Source: JAJDXO01 sp965213765
GTDB lineage: Bacteria; Pseudomonadota; Alphaproteobacteria; Rhodospirillales; UBA2165
Assembly: GCA_965213765.1 (NCBI GenBank)
Contig: OZ243926.1
Location: forward strand, 496,001-560,000
Reading direction: 5' to 3'
DNA: 64,000 nucleotides
Positions within the stretch are counted from its first letter, which is position 1; every line of letters starts with the position of its first letter. The notes beneath the pieces are model-generated. The model was not told the origin of the DNA, did not search any database, and saw only the letters and a program-made list of their open reading frames with translations. Positions 35,149 to 43,448 of the stretch are shown piece after piece. A program made the position numbers and the translations under genes.

Positions 35149-35475
35149 TTAATCGCCGGCGTCGCGTTCGGCGATGCCGGCAAGCTCGACCGGTGGGCGA
35201 TCGGGGAATCTGGCAATCAGAGAGAGGTTGCCGCCCATTGCTTCCACCGTTCTGCGCAGCGTAGACAGCAGGAGGTCGCTCCGCTTCTCCAGCCGGGAGA
35301 TGGCGTCCTGGCTGATGCCAAGTTCGCGCGCGACGCTCGCCTGGGTCAGCGCGCGGGCCTTGCGCAACTCGCGCAGCGTCATTTCCTCGGCGATCAGTTC
35401 GGCCGCCCGATCCTCGACCCTGCTCCGTCGATCGGGGTCGAGCTCCGCCATCATTTCATCAAGGCTCACAGTCAT
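35149..35475 (-). CDS. XRE-family antitoxin, HigA-like
   Basis: A 108-residue antitoxin with a central helix-turn-helix (LRELRKARALTQASVARELG, ISQDAISRLEKRSDLLLST, residues 33-72) and a short C-terminal tail for toxin contact. Its start codon overlaps the toxin stop by ATGA, the order toxin-antitoxin typical of higBA. It should repress the operon as a complex with the toxin. No palindrome upstream of the toxin could be assigned with confidence. Confidence 0.8.
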   Translation of the reverse strand: MTVSLDEMMAELDPDRRSRVEDRAAELIAEEMTLRELRKARALTQASVARELGISQDAISRLEKRSDLLLSTLRRTVEAMGGNLSLIARFPDRPPVELAGIAERDAGD

Positions 35476-35840
35476 TGCGTTCCCCTTTCATCGGCGAGGC
35501 GGGCAAGGTGCCGGTCGAACCGCTCGTCGGCCTTGCGGATGAGCGCACGGTAAAACCGGCGCCCGCTGCCGCCTGACTTGTCGCCCGCAACTAGAAGCAC
35601 GGCCTCGCGCACGGGGTCGAAGGCGAAGGCTACCCGCCATTCCCCGTCCGCCGCGCCGAACCGTATCTCCTTCATGTTCGCGTGCCGAGACCCGTTCAGC
35701 GTATCCACCTGCGGCCGACCCAGTTGCGGACCGAACTGCTCCAGTAAGCGGCCGACCGTGTAAACCTCATCCTGCACCTTGGCGGGCAGATCGCGAAATT
35801 CCGATACGAACTCGTCATGGAAAGCGACCCGCCAACTCAT
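35472..35840 (-). CDS. RelE/HigB-like (phage Gp49-type) toxin
   Basis: A 122-residue toxin of the phage-derived Gp49/HigB-like group: WRVAFHDEFVSEFRDLPAKV, LGRPQVDTLNGSRHANMKEI, RFGAADGEWRVAFAFDPVRE and AVLLVAGDKSG are diagnostic. These toxins are ribosome-dependent mRNA interferases. ATG 35840 is where homology starts; longer frames upstream are not supported. Coupled to the XRE antitoxin gene. Confidence 0.8.
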   Translation of the reverse strand: MSWRVAFHDEFVSEFRDLPAKVQDEVYTVGRLLEQFGPQLGRPQVDTLNGSRHANMKEIRFGAADGEWRVAFAFDPVREAVLLVAGDKSGGSGRRFYRALIRKADERFDRHLARLADERGTQ

Positions 35841-35982
35841 GGCGGCAGGATAGTGTTGCCCGAATATGACGTCAAGGACATGTCCGTGCTCCCCCAGGGG
35901 AATCGCTTTTGAAGATTTTGTGACAGATTTGGTATTTGGCTTCAGACTGCCGTGCACATGGTTTGCTGTTCGGGGGTTTGAG

Positions 35983-36230
35983 ATGCAGGAGTTTTCGTCG
36001 TTATTCGAAGGGGTTGAGGCTCCTCGTTGCAGCAATGCGACGTGTCATTCGCTTCATGAGATGCTGCTGATCGCGCTGCTTTCTGTGCTGCGCGGACATG
36101 GAGCGGTTCGGGCGGGCGAAGGAGCCGTTTTTGCGCCGTTTCATGACGCTGGCGCACGGCATTCCGAGCCACGATGCCTTTTCGGACCCGTTCAACGCCC
36201 TCGTTCGCCGAACGGCCAAACGCACCGACT
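35983..36230 (+). pseudogene. ISAs1-family transposase N-terminal remnant
   Basis: MQEFSSLFEGVEAPR and CHSLHEMLLIALLSVL in one frame continue in another as DMERFGRAKEPFLRRFMTLA and HGIPSHDAFSDPFNAL. This is the opening of ISAs1 transposases (N-terminal DDE_Tnp_1-assoc domain) with a short deletion near 36098. The catalytic domain is lost. Confidence 0.65.
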
Positions 36231-36780
36231 GACCGACGAACCCATCTCATCCGACATCCCGCCGGACACGACCGCATCGGGTCCGGCATCAATGTACCCG
36301 AAAACCCGCATCCCCAGCTTCAATCCCTCCCGTGCTCAACGCTTATCAGGGAATCGAGGTGTCCATTGTGAACCGGTCCCAGCCCTCATACTTGATTTGG
36401 TTCACGATCTCGCTCGGTAGATTTTCCTTGCCCTGCACCGCTGATGTCGTTCTCAAATGGCCGATGGCGAGGGGTATATCCCGTCAATTGCAGATACCGG
36501 CTTTCCTGGTGGGGGCTCCGACCGAACGGGCGAATTGTTCATAATTTCCGCCATCACCCCGCCGATGCGCTCGGCGGGGCGTGCGGGAGCTTTGCACTTT
36601 GTGCAGATGCCGGCGGCCTTGCGCCGGGCGACGCGCTCGCGGTCGCCCTGACGGCGAACTAGGGATATCACCGGACACGGCACCGGTGCGGCCTCTCCGG
36701 TCAGGGTCTCGCGCGTCGGCGTCTTGATTGCATCGCAGTCGCTGATAGAATGCAGCCGACCGGCAGGCAAAGGACACGGG
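36231..36780. other. Fragmented stretch upstream of the FitA-like gene
   Basis: No intact gene. On the minus strand LPSEIVNQIKYEGWDRFTMD with a stop at 36347 looks like the tail of a lost gene, and 36453-36660 encodes a basic peptide with CTKC. Neither family is recognised. The promoter of the toxin-antitoxin and hsd operon should lie near 36700-36775. Confidence 0.3.
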
Positions 36781-36781
36781 C

Positions 36782-37024
36782 ATGGCGAGCATCACGATCC
36801 GCAATCTAGATGACGACGTGAAGACGCGGCTGCGTGTGCGGGCGGCGGAACACCATCGTTCGATGGAGGAAGAGGCGCGCATCATCCTGCGCGATGCTGT
36901 CGGGCGCAGGAAACCCCCTCAGAACCTCGCCAGCGCCATTCGCGCCCGGATCGCGCCTCTCGGCGGCGTGGATCTGGAGTTGCCACCACGCGACCCCGGA
37001 CGCGAGCCGCCGTCGTTCGACTGA
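36782..37024 (+). CDS. FitA/VapB-like ribbon-helix-helix antitoxin
   Basis: An 80-residue antitoxin. The first 45 residues form a ribbon-helix-helix DNA-binding domain (ASITIRNLDDDVKTRLRVRA, HHRSMEEEARIILRDAV), and the rest is the toxin-binding tail. It opens an apparent five-gene transcription unit: antitoxin, PIN toxin, hsdR, hsdM, hsdS. Autorepression by the antitoxin-toxin complex would therefore also set the level of the restriction-modification enzymes. Confidence 0.82.
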   Translation: MASITIRNLDDDVKTRLRVRAAEHHRSMEEEARIILRDAVGRRKPPQNLASAIRARIAPLGGVDLELPPRDPGREPPSFD

Positions 37025-37034
37025 GGCGGCAGCG

Positions 37035-37457
37035 ATGTTCCTGCTAGACACGAACGTAGTGTCTGAACTCCTGCGCTCGTCTCCCGAGCCCGTGGTCGAG
37101 ACCTGGGTCGGGAACCGCCGTGCGACAGACCTGTATTTCTCCGCAATCGGCGAGGCGGAGCTTCGTTTCGGTGTCGCCATTCTGCCGGCCGGCCGGCGAC
37201 AGACCGCGCTTGCCTCCGCCATTGAGGCGATCCTGCGAGAGGACTTTGTGGATCGGATACTCCCGTTCGACAGTGGGGCTGCCCGGGAATATGCGGACAT
37301 TGCGGCCGCACGCCGTTCCGCCGGACGCCCCATCGCCCCGGCGGACTGCCAGATCGCGGCGATCGCGCGATGCCGCGGCATCGCCATCGCTACGCGCAAT
37401 GTCCGGGACTTCAGGGAGGTCGGCATCGAGGTCGTCGATCCATGGATGGCGGCATGA
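37035..37457 (+). CDS. FitB/VapC-like PIN-domain toxin
   Basis: A 140-residue PIN ribonuclease. Acidic residues that bind Mg2+ are seen: Asp5 in FLLDTNVVSELLR, a Glu in AIGEAELRFGV, and Asp in PADCQIAAIA plus the downstream RNVRDF. VapC/FitB toxins cleave tRNA or rRNA. It starts 10 bases after the antitoxin, and its stop codon overlaps the hsdR start (ATGA at 37454-37457), which couples toxin and restriction subunit translation. Confidence 0.82.
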   Translation: MFLLDTNVVSELLRSSPEPVVETWVGNRRATDLYFSAIGEAELRFGVAILPAGRRQTALASAIEAILREDFVDRILPFDSGAAREYADIAAARRSAGRPIAPADCQIAAIARCRGIAIATRNVRDFREVGIEVVDPWMAA

Positions 37458-39598
37458 GCGGAACAACCGAAGCCTTCGCGCGGGTCAAGATCGACGCCCT
37501 GCTGAAGGACGCGGGCTGGAACCTGACCGACGGTTCGAGCGTGCTGTTCGAACACGCGCTGCCGGACGGCACGCAGGCCGACTACATGCTGTGCGACCGG
37601 CAGGGCCGGCCCATGGCGGCGCTGGAGGCCAAGCGGGCGAGCACAGATCCGATCACGGCTCAGGACCAGGGACGGCACTATGCCGAACAGCTCGGCGTGC
37701 CGTTCGTCTTCCTGTCGAACGGCGAGGAAGTGCGGTTCCTGGACCGCGAGACTGACGCCCACGCGCGCCAGATCGCGGGCTTCTACGCACAGGACGACCT
37801 CCAACGGCGGATTGCTGCGCGGAAGAACCGCCGCGACCTGTCGACGGTCCCCATCGAGCGGAAGATCGTCGACCGCGACTACCAGATCGAATGCATCAAG
37901 GCGCTGTCCGCCGAGGTCTCGCATGGACGGCGCAAGCTGCTGGTCGAAATGGCGACCGGAACCGGCAAGACTCGCACCGCGGCAGCGTTCATCAAGCGCC
38001 TGTTCGAGGCGGGCATCGTCACCCGCGTGCTGTTCCTGGTGGACCGCATCGCGCTGGCGCGCCAGGCGGAGGACGCGTTCACCGACCATCTGCGGGACTA
38101 TCCCTGCCATGTGCTGCGACCCGGCAGGCGGTTCGACCGGGCCAAGCTCATCACGGTCGCTACCTTGCAGACCATGATCGCGGAGTACTCCGATCTGTCG
38201 CCGGGTTACTTCGATCTCGTCATCACCGACGAGTGCCATCGCTCGATCTATGGCAAGTACAGTGGCGTGCTGCGGCATTTCGACGGCATCCAGCTCGGCC
38301 TGACGGCCACGCCCTGCACGGCCGACACCGATATGCTCCCCGATCCGGAGGACGGGTTTTTCGTGCGCGACACGCTTCGCTTCTTCGAGCTCACGGAGCC
38401 CACCTTCCGATACCCGCTGCGCCGGGCCGTCGAGGAAGACCATCTGGTGCCCTACCGAATCTACAAGGCGATGACGGTCAAGACCGCTGCCAAAGACGGT
38501 TTCGAGGTCGGACACGGCGAACTCGACTGGAGCGCGATGGACAAGCAAACGCGGGAAGAGTTCGAGGAACTGTTCTCCAAGTCGGATACGATTACCGTGG
38601 ACCCGAGGGCGCTGGAGCGCAAGTTCACGATTCCCGAACGGAACCGCGCCATGGTGCGGGAGTTCCGCGACGCCCACGAGAAGGGATTCATGGGCCGGGA
38701 CGGCGTCCGACGCTGGCCGGATTGGGGCAAGACCATCGTGTTCGCGGTGACCAGGCGCCATGCGGAGACGCTGGCGGAGATGTTCGACGCGCACTTCGCG
38801 GATTTGAAGCCGCATCCGAACGTGCGGTACGCCGATTTTGTGGTGAGCGATGTCGGCGGCGGTCCCGCGCCGGACACCGACGCCATCATCAAGCGTTTCA
38901 AGGACGAGGACTATCCGAAGATACTTGTCAGTGTGAACATGCTCGATACCGGTTTCGATTGCCCCGAGGTCGTCAATCTCGTCATGGCCCGCTTCACACG
39001 GAGCACGATCCTTTACCGGCAGATGCGCGGCCGGGGCACACGCAAGGCGGATCACATCGGCAAGACCGGGTTCACAATCTTCGATTTCGTGGGCGTGACC
39101 GACTTCCACGGCGACGACGACGGAGATATCGACGGTGGCGCGATCCGCGAAGGCGGTCGTCCGACCACTCCCGGCGACCCCCGCACGGTGCTGACGCTGG
39201 ATGTGGATGACCATATCGATCCGGCGAGCCGCGACTGGCTGACCCTCGACGAGACAGGCCGCATTGTCCGCACGCCCCAACACGAGGCGCGCGCCGCCGA
39301 GGTCGGCATGCGTTTCGAGGCGTGGCGGGGGGAGCACGCCGAATTCGATGCGGAACAGGCGCGCTGGGCAGGTCTGATCGGTAGCCGGGTGCGGGCCGAT
39401 GCGACAAGCATGGACGCCTTCGGCGGATGGGACTTCGACGAGCATCCCTTCGCCGCGCTTGGGGGCTATGACCAGGCGCGCCGCGTATTCGGCGGCGAGG
39501 AGCCGCTCGGCCGGCTGATCGCCGGACTCAACGCCGCGGTATTCGGACAACGGCGGGCAACAGGCCAGGCCGAGGGCGGCCGCGCCGGGGAGGTATGA
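37454..39598 (+). CDS. hsdR: Type I restriction endonuclease, HsdR subunit
   Basis: A 714-residue motor and nuclease subunit. N-terminal PD-(D/E)xK nuclease with LEAKRA (Glu58, Lys60). SF2 motor with Walker A ATGTGKTRTA (Lys172), DECH box (residues 259-262), motif III GLTATPC and motif VI YRQMRGRGTRK. With HsdM and HsdS it translocates and cuts unmodified DNA. The start overlaps the toxin stop. It is on the short side for HsdR but all catalytic motifs are present. A long frame on the opposite strand is only its shadow. Confidence 0.88.
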   Translation: MSGTTEAFARVKIDALLKDAGWNLTDGSSVLFEHALPDGTQADYMLCDRQGRPMAALEAKRASTDPITAQDQGRHYAEQLGVPFVFLSNGEEVRFLDRETDAHARQIAGFYAQDDLQRRIAARKNRRDLSTVPIERKIVDRDYQIECIKALSAEVSHGRRKLLVEMATGTGKTRTAAAFIKRLFEAGIVTRVLFLVDRIALARQAEDAFTDHLRDYPCHVLRPGRRFDRAKLITVATLQTMIAEYSDLSPGYFDLVITDECHRSIYGKYSGVLRHFDGIQLGLTATPCTADTDMLPDPEDGFFVRDTLRFFELTEPTFRYPLRRAVEEDHLVPYRIYKAMTVKTAAKDGFEVGHGELDWSAMDKQTREEFEELFSKSDTITVDPRALERKFTIPERNRAMVREFRDAHEKGFMGRDGVRRWPDWGKTIVFAVTRRHAETLAEMFDAHFADLKPHPNVRYADFVVSDVGGGPAPDTDAIIKRFKDEDYPKILVSVNMLDTGFDCPEVVNLVMARFTRSTILYRQMRGRGTRKADHIGKTGFTIFDFVGVTDFHGDDDGDIDGGAIREGGRPTTPGDPRTVLTLDVDDHIDPASRDWLTLDETGRIVRTPQHEARAAEVGMRFEAWRGEHAEFDAEQARWAGLIGSRVRADATSMDAFGGWDFDEHPFAALGGYDQARRVFGGEEPLGRLIAGLNAAVFGQRRATGQAEGGRAGEV

Positions 39599-39602
39599 CG
39601 GC

Positions 39603-41234
39603 ATGCCCATGACGCCCGAACTCCGGCGCGGCATCGACCGCATCCGCGACTATCTCTTCGGTGGCGGTTATCCCAATCCCGCCCAGAACGCCGAACAGCT
39701 CAGCTTCCTGATCTACTTCTACATGTACGAGGCGGCGGACGCGGCGCGGGTGCGCACGGCGAAACGGCCCGGGGCCGAGCCCTATGCGAGCGCATTCGAG
39801 GGCGAATGGAATCTGCGCGATCCGCGCAACGCCCGGGAGCCCGGTGCGGCAACGGTGCCGCGCGAGCTGCTGCGCTGGTCGTCCTGGGCGGACGCGCTCA
39901 ACGGCGAGCGGCTCGTGAACTGGGCGCGCGAGGAAGTCTTTCCGTTCCACGCCGAGCTTTCGGCGAACGGCGTCACCGACTTCATGGACGGCGCCCGGTT
40001 GGTGATCGACGAGCCGACCGTGCTGACCCAGGTGGTCAGCCAGTTGAACGACCTGCATCTCGACCGGGTGGACGCAGACACCAAGGGCGATCTGTTCGAG
40101 CATGTGCTCCGGCAGATCCGGCAAGCCGGCGAACTCGGCCAGTTCCGAACGCCGCGCCACGTCATCCGCACCCTGATCCGGTTGGTCGATCCCCGGCTCG
40201 GCGAGACGATCTACGACCCGGCGGCGGGCACGGCGGGCTTCCTGGTCGGCGCCTGGGACCATATCAGGCTCGCCAACTCTTCGCCGGCCGGGATCGAGGA
40301 GATGGACGCGGAAGGCAAGACGATCCAACGCGGTCTCGGCGACGCGCTGAGCCGCGACGCCGTGGAGCGGTTGCGGGAAGCGACGTTCTACGGGGCCGAC
40401 GTGGACCCGCAGATGGTCCGCCTCGCCACCATGAACCTGACGCTCCGAGGGCTGGACCGGGTGCGTGTCCTGCGCCGGGACGCGCTCACCCGGCCTCTGG
40501 ACCGGGCGGTCAAGGCGGAGTTCGGGTTCCCGGCGCGGGGTTTCGACGTCATCCTGGCCAATCCGCCGTTCTCGGGCCGACTGGACCGGGACCGCATCGT
40601 CGAAGACGTGAAGATCGGCAAGACCGCGCAGACCGAACTTCTGTTCCTGCAATACATACTCAACCATCTGCGGGACGGCGGGCGCTGCGGTGTGGTCGTT
40701 CCCGAGGGCGTGCTGTTCGGTTCCACCGGGGCGCACAAGGAACTGCGCCGCAAGCTGGTCGAGAACAACACGGTCGAGGCGGTGCTGTCACTGCCGGGCG
40801 GCGTGTTCAACCCGTACTCCGGCGTCAAGACGTCCGTACTGGTCTTCCGCAAGGGTGGTGCGACCGGACGGGTGATGTTCCTGCACGCCGACAACGACGG
40901 GTTCAAGCTCGATGCCAACCACGACCAGCCGATCGACGAGGACGATCTTCCCGGCCTGATCGAAGCGTTCCGGGATCGGGAAGCTCGATGGACCACATGG
41001 CAGGGACGTGATGCGGACACGGAATGGGCTGACAAGTGGTGGTTCGCCGAGGCGGACGCGATTCGTGCGGCGGACTTCAACCTGAGCGCCAACCGGCACC
41101 GGCCGCTGAGCCGGGCCAAAGTCGAGCACCGCGATCCGCTGGAAATCCTGGACGAGCTACGGGGAATCGAGACGGAGATTTTGGCCGAGATCAACGAGCT
41201 GGCCGAGGTGGTGCGGGGGGCTGTGCCGGAATGA
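39603..41234 (+). CDS. hsdM: Type I restriction-modification N6-adenine methylase, HsdM subunit
   Basis: A 543-residue methylase. HsdM_N helical domain (residues 5-150), SAM-binding motif I YDPAAGTAGFLVGA, catalytic motif IV NPPF (320-323) in ILANPPFSGRLDRDRI, and a C-terminal region ending with the HsdS-contacting helix. It modifies adenine in the site chosen by HsdS. It starts four bases after hsdR, and its stop overlaps the hsdS start by ATGA. Complete by length and motifs. Confidence 0.9.
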   Translation: MPMTPELRRGIDRIRDYLFGGGYPNPAQNAEQLSFLIYFYMYEAADAARVRTAKRPGAEPYASAFEGEWNLRDPRNAREPGAATVPRELLRWSSWADALNGERLVNWAREEVFPFHAELSANGVTDFMDGARLVIDEPTVLTQVVSQLNDLHLDRVDADTKGDLFEHVLRQIRQAGELGQFRTPRHVIRTLIRLVDPRLGETIYDPAAGTAGFLVGAWDHIRLANSSPAGIEEMDAEGKTIQRGLGDALSRDAVERLREATFYGADVDPQMVRLATMNLTLRGLDRVRVLRRDALTRPLDRAVKAEFGFPARGFDVILANPPFSGRLDRDRIVEDVKIGKTAQTELLFLQYILNHLRDGGRCGVVVPEGVLFGSTGAHKELRRKLVENNTVEAVLSLPGGVFNPYSGVKTSVLVFRKGGATGRVMFLHADNDGFKLDANHDQPIDEDDLPGLIEAFRDREARWTTWQGRDADTEWADKWWFAEADAIRAADFNLSANRHRPLSRAKVEHRDPLEILDELRGIETEILAEINELAEVVRGAVPE

Positions 41235-42310
41235 GTGCGTATCCCGTTTTTCGTCTTGGCGATATCGCCAACGTCGTAGCAGGGGACCCTGCACCCCAGG
41301 AACCGAGAGCCTTCGCACCCGCCGGCCCGTTGTTTGTAAGGATGCAGGATGTGGGGCTGCATCACGTCAACCCAGTGTTGGCCGATACTACGGACCGCCT
41401 TTCCCTAGACTGGTTGGCAGGGAACCGCCTTCGACTCTTTCCCAAGGACAGCATCCTGATCCCGAAGAGTGGCGCCTCCGTGAACCTGAACCATCGCGCC
41501 AAACTCGCTACGGATGCCCATGTGGTGAGCCATCTCGCTGTGGTAATGCCCGACAAGAGCAGGATTGATCCAGATTACTTGTTCTGGTGGTCGGTGCGTT
41601 ACGACCCGCGCGCACAGGCCCAGGTCACGAGTCTGCCTTCCCTGAAGCTCTCAACACTGAAGGAGGCAAAGGTCCCCCTGCCACCGCTCGACGAACAGCG
41701 CTGGATCGTCGGCATTCTGAATCGCGCGGCGAAGATCGAGCGGTTGCGTGCCCGGGCGCGGGCGTTGATGGGGGAATTCATGCCGGCGCTGTTCATCAAA
41801 ATGTTCGGGGATCCTGTGGAAAATCTCCGCGGCTGGGACGTTGCCTTGCTGGGCGAGGTCATCCAAGGGTTTGAGGTCGGCAAGAATGTGATGGCTGGCA
41901 ACGGGACGACGCCCTTGAGGATTCTGAAGGTGAGCGCGGTAACGAGTGGCGAGTTCGATCCTTCGATGAGCAAGCCAGCGCCGGACGACTATCCCCCGGT
42001 GGGGGCTGTTGTCCTTGCTCTGGTACTGGACACGTCCAGAGACCGCCCCACGCACCTTTTTGGTTCATGCCTGTCAGCATCTTTGGCATGTTACCAATTT
42101 ACGAGGTTTATCATCGGTTCACTTACGTTCACCTTGCTCCCGGAGCCTAGCCCCCTGCCGCGTGATGCTCGCAGCTTTGCTTGCCCTCGCGGGGTCCGCT
42201 TCACCCTTTCGGGTTCGGGGTACATTGTCGGGGTGGCTTCGAACATCGCCGTTGCCAGCAATGCACGCACCCCTAGGCTACCGCCGAAGGAACGGCGGGT
42301 CTTGTCGTGA
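41231..42310 (+). CDS. hsdS: Type I specificity subunit HsdS, truncated in the second target domain
   Basis: The first about 258 residues are normal HsdS: target-recognition domain 1 (YPVFRLGDIANVVAGDPAPQ, LRLFPKDSILIPKSGASVNL), central coiled coil (LPPLDEQRWIVGILNRAAKI, ERLRARARALMGEFMPALF) and the beginning of domain 2 (LRGWDVALLGEVIQGFEVG). From about base 42010 the frame leaves the family and reads unrelated sequence for 100 codons to the stop at 42310. One domain plus the coiled coil could still form a dimeric half-subunit with a palindromic target, as known for truncated HsdS. Otherwise the system lacks activity. Confidence 0.75.
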   Translation: MSAYPVFRLGDIANVVAGDPAPQEPRAFAPAGPLFVRMQDVGLHHVNPVLADTTDRLSLDWLAGNRLRLFPKDSILIPKSGASVNLNHRAKLATDAHVVSHLAVVMPDKSRIDPDYLFWWSVRYDPRAQAQVTSLPSLKLSTLKEAKVPLPPLDEQRWIVGILNRAAKIERLRARARALMGEFMPALFIKMFGDPVENLRGWDVALLGEVIQGFEVGKNVMAGNGTTPLRILKVSAVTSGEFDPSMSKPAPDDYPPVGAVVLALVLDTSRDRPTHLFGSCLSASLACYQFTRFIIGSLTFTLLPEPSPLPRDARSFACPRGVRFTLSGSGYIVGVASNIAVASNARTPRLPPKERRVLS

Positions 42311-42335
42311 GGTTGTGAGACCTCAAGCAAGACAA
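42010..42335 (-). other. Foreign insert in hsdS, possible group II intron fragment
   Basis: Protein homology to HsdS stops at about 42010. Read on the minus strand, the segment contains GTGAACGTAAGTGAACCGAT followed by a 6-bp hairpin (CATGCC/GGCATG) around 42080, which resembles domain I sequences of bacterial group II introns as I remember them. No reverse transcriptase is present. It may be a 5' intron fragment. The alternative is unrelated junk joining hsdS to ssb. Confidence 0.25.
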
Positions 42336-42339
42336 TCAC

Positions 42340-42540
42340 TCACGCAGCTTCATGTCGCACGTCCAGGAACTGCACCCTGCCGCCGGGAACCAGCAGGATC
42401 TCGGTCGAGAACCGGTCGCTGTCCTCACCGTCCTTGCGCCACTTGCGGGTCTGCAGCTTGCCAGAGACGTAGACCAAACGGCCCTTCTTGGCGTGCTTCT
42501 CCATCATCTCCACCAGGCCGTCCTGGAAGGTGACGACGTG
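42340..42540 (-). pseudogene. ssb: ssb C-terminal-half fragment (single-strand DNA-binding protein)
   Basis: The minus strand reads VVTFQDGLVEMMEKHAKKGR, LVYVSGKLQTRKWRKDGED and TEILLVPGGRVQFLD, the second half of the OB fold of SSB, then a stop. The first half is missing: at 42540 the sequence switches to recombinase coding in the opposite direction. Plasmid or integrative-element ssb genes are common sources. Confidence 0.75.
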
Positions 42541-42684
42541 CAACGGCTGCTCCCGGTGCTCTCGACCTACCTCGGCCACGCCAGGCTGCACCACACCCAG
42601 GTCTATCTGTCCATGACGCCGGAGCTGCTGCACCAGGCGGCGCTACGGTTCGAGCGCTACGCAGGAGGGGGCGACAATGAATGA
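42541..42684 (+). pseudogene. Tyrosine recombinase C-terminal fragment (second gene of a trio)
   Basis: The frame LPVLSTYLGHARLHHTQVYL, then SMTPELLHQAALRF, holds the last two catalytic motifs (GHxxxxxT and Tyr) of a tyrosine recombinase, without its upstream part. Its stop overlaps the next recombinase start by eight bases. Overlapping recombinase genes are characteristic of recombinase-in-trio elements. Confidence 0.65.
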
Positions 42685-43303
42685 CACCGATGCCCTGCTG
42701 GGCCCCTGGCTCCAGCGCTTCCTCACCCATCACCTTGTGGTCGAACGGAATCTCTCGCGCAACACCTGCAAGAGCTACAGAACCGGAGCGCGTGTGTCGG
42801 AAGCCGCGCAGCTGCGCGTGGGCGACCTGCAGGTCGGGCGCCGCGACGGTGGCCACGCGCTCGTCACCCTGCACGGAAAGGGCGGAAAGATACGCCAGTG
42901 CCCATTGCGGCCGAAAATCGAGCGCGTCCTGTTCGAGCTGGTCGACGGTCGTGCCGCGGACGATGCTGTCTTCCTCAACAGGCGCCGACAACCGTTCACC
43001 CGGTTCGGCATGTACTGGGTCGTCGAGCGCTACGCAGCGAAGGTTCCGGCGTTGGCGGGGAAGAAGATAACGCCCCACGTGCTGAGGCATACGATCGCCT
43101 GCCATATGGTGTTCTCCGGCGTGGACATCAATACCGTGCGTGCGTGGCTCGGGCATTCCTCCATCGATACGACCAATGTCTATGCCGAAATCAATCTCAA
43201 GATGAAGGCCGAGGCGATGGCGCTGTGCGATGTTGTGGAACCTGATCCAGGCCGCCACTGGAAGGAGGACAAGGACTTGATGGCGTTCCTGAACTCCTAT
43301 TGA
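42677..43303 (+). CDS. Tyrosine recombinase with an internal deletion (third gene of a trio)
   Basis: A 208-residue XerC/D-like recombinase. It starts as usual (LLGPWLQRFLTHHLVVERNL, SRNTCKSYR) and then jumps directly to TGARVSEAAQLRVGDL, so most of the N-terminal core-binding domain (about 110 residues by comparison with the family) is deleted in frame. Catalytic residues are kept: Arg in ARVSEA, His and Arg in HVLRHT, His in WLGHSS and Tyr in VYAEIN. DNA binding is probably lost, so it is likely inactive. Confidence 0.65.
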   Translation: MNDTDALLGPWLQRFLTHHLVVERNLSRNTCKSYRTGARVSEAAQLRVGDLQVGRRDGGHALVTLHGKGGKIRQCPLRPKIERVLFELVDGRAADDAVFLNRRRQPFTRFGMYWVVERYAAKVPALAGKKITPHVLRHTIACHMVFSGVDINTVRAWLGHSSIDTTNVYAEINLKMKAEAMALCDVVEPDPGRHWKEDKDLMAFLNSY

Positions 43304-43448
43304 GCGCACCGGAATATGTTGCGGCGAGTCGGGCTCTTCGGTGGCTGAACCAAGGAACCATCTGTAGCTGATCGAAGGACTCACCGCCGCCGCAACATAT
43401 GACCCCACGTAGCATAAGCCCCCCAGTACTGGACACCGCCGCGGGTCT
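43304..43448. repeat. Inverted repeat at the recombinase/degP junction
   Basis: ATATGTTGCGGCG (43314-43326) is exactly inverted at 43388-43400 (CGCCGCAACATAT) with 61 bases between. It lies just behind the recombinase stop and about 70 bases before degP sequence begins. It fits the subterminal repeats of a recombinase-in-trio element, or less likely a terminator, since no T run follows. Confidence 0.55.

Noticed and set aside
36806..39643. A 945-codon open frame on the minus strand opposite the FitAB and hsdR genes
   Set aside because: It is antiparallel to four well-identified genes, has no family motifs and arises from the high GC content of codon position three.
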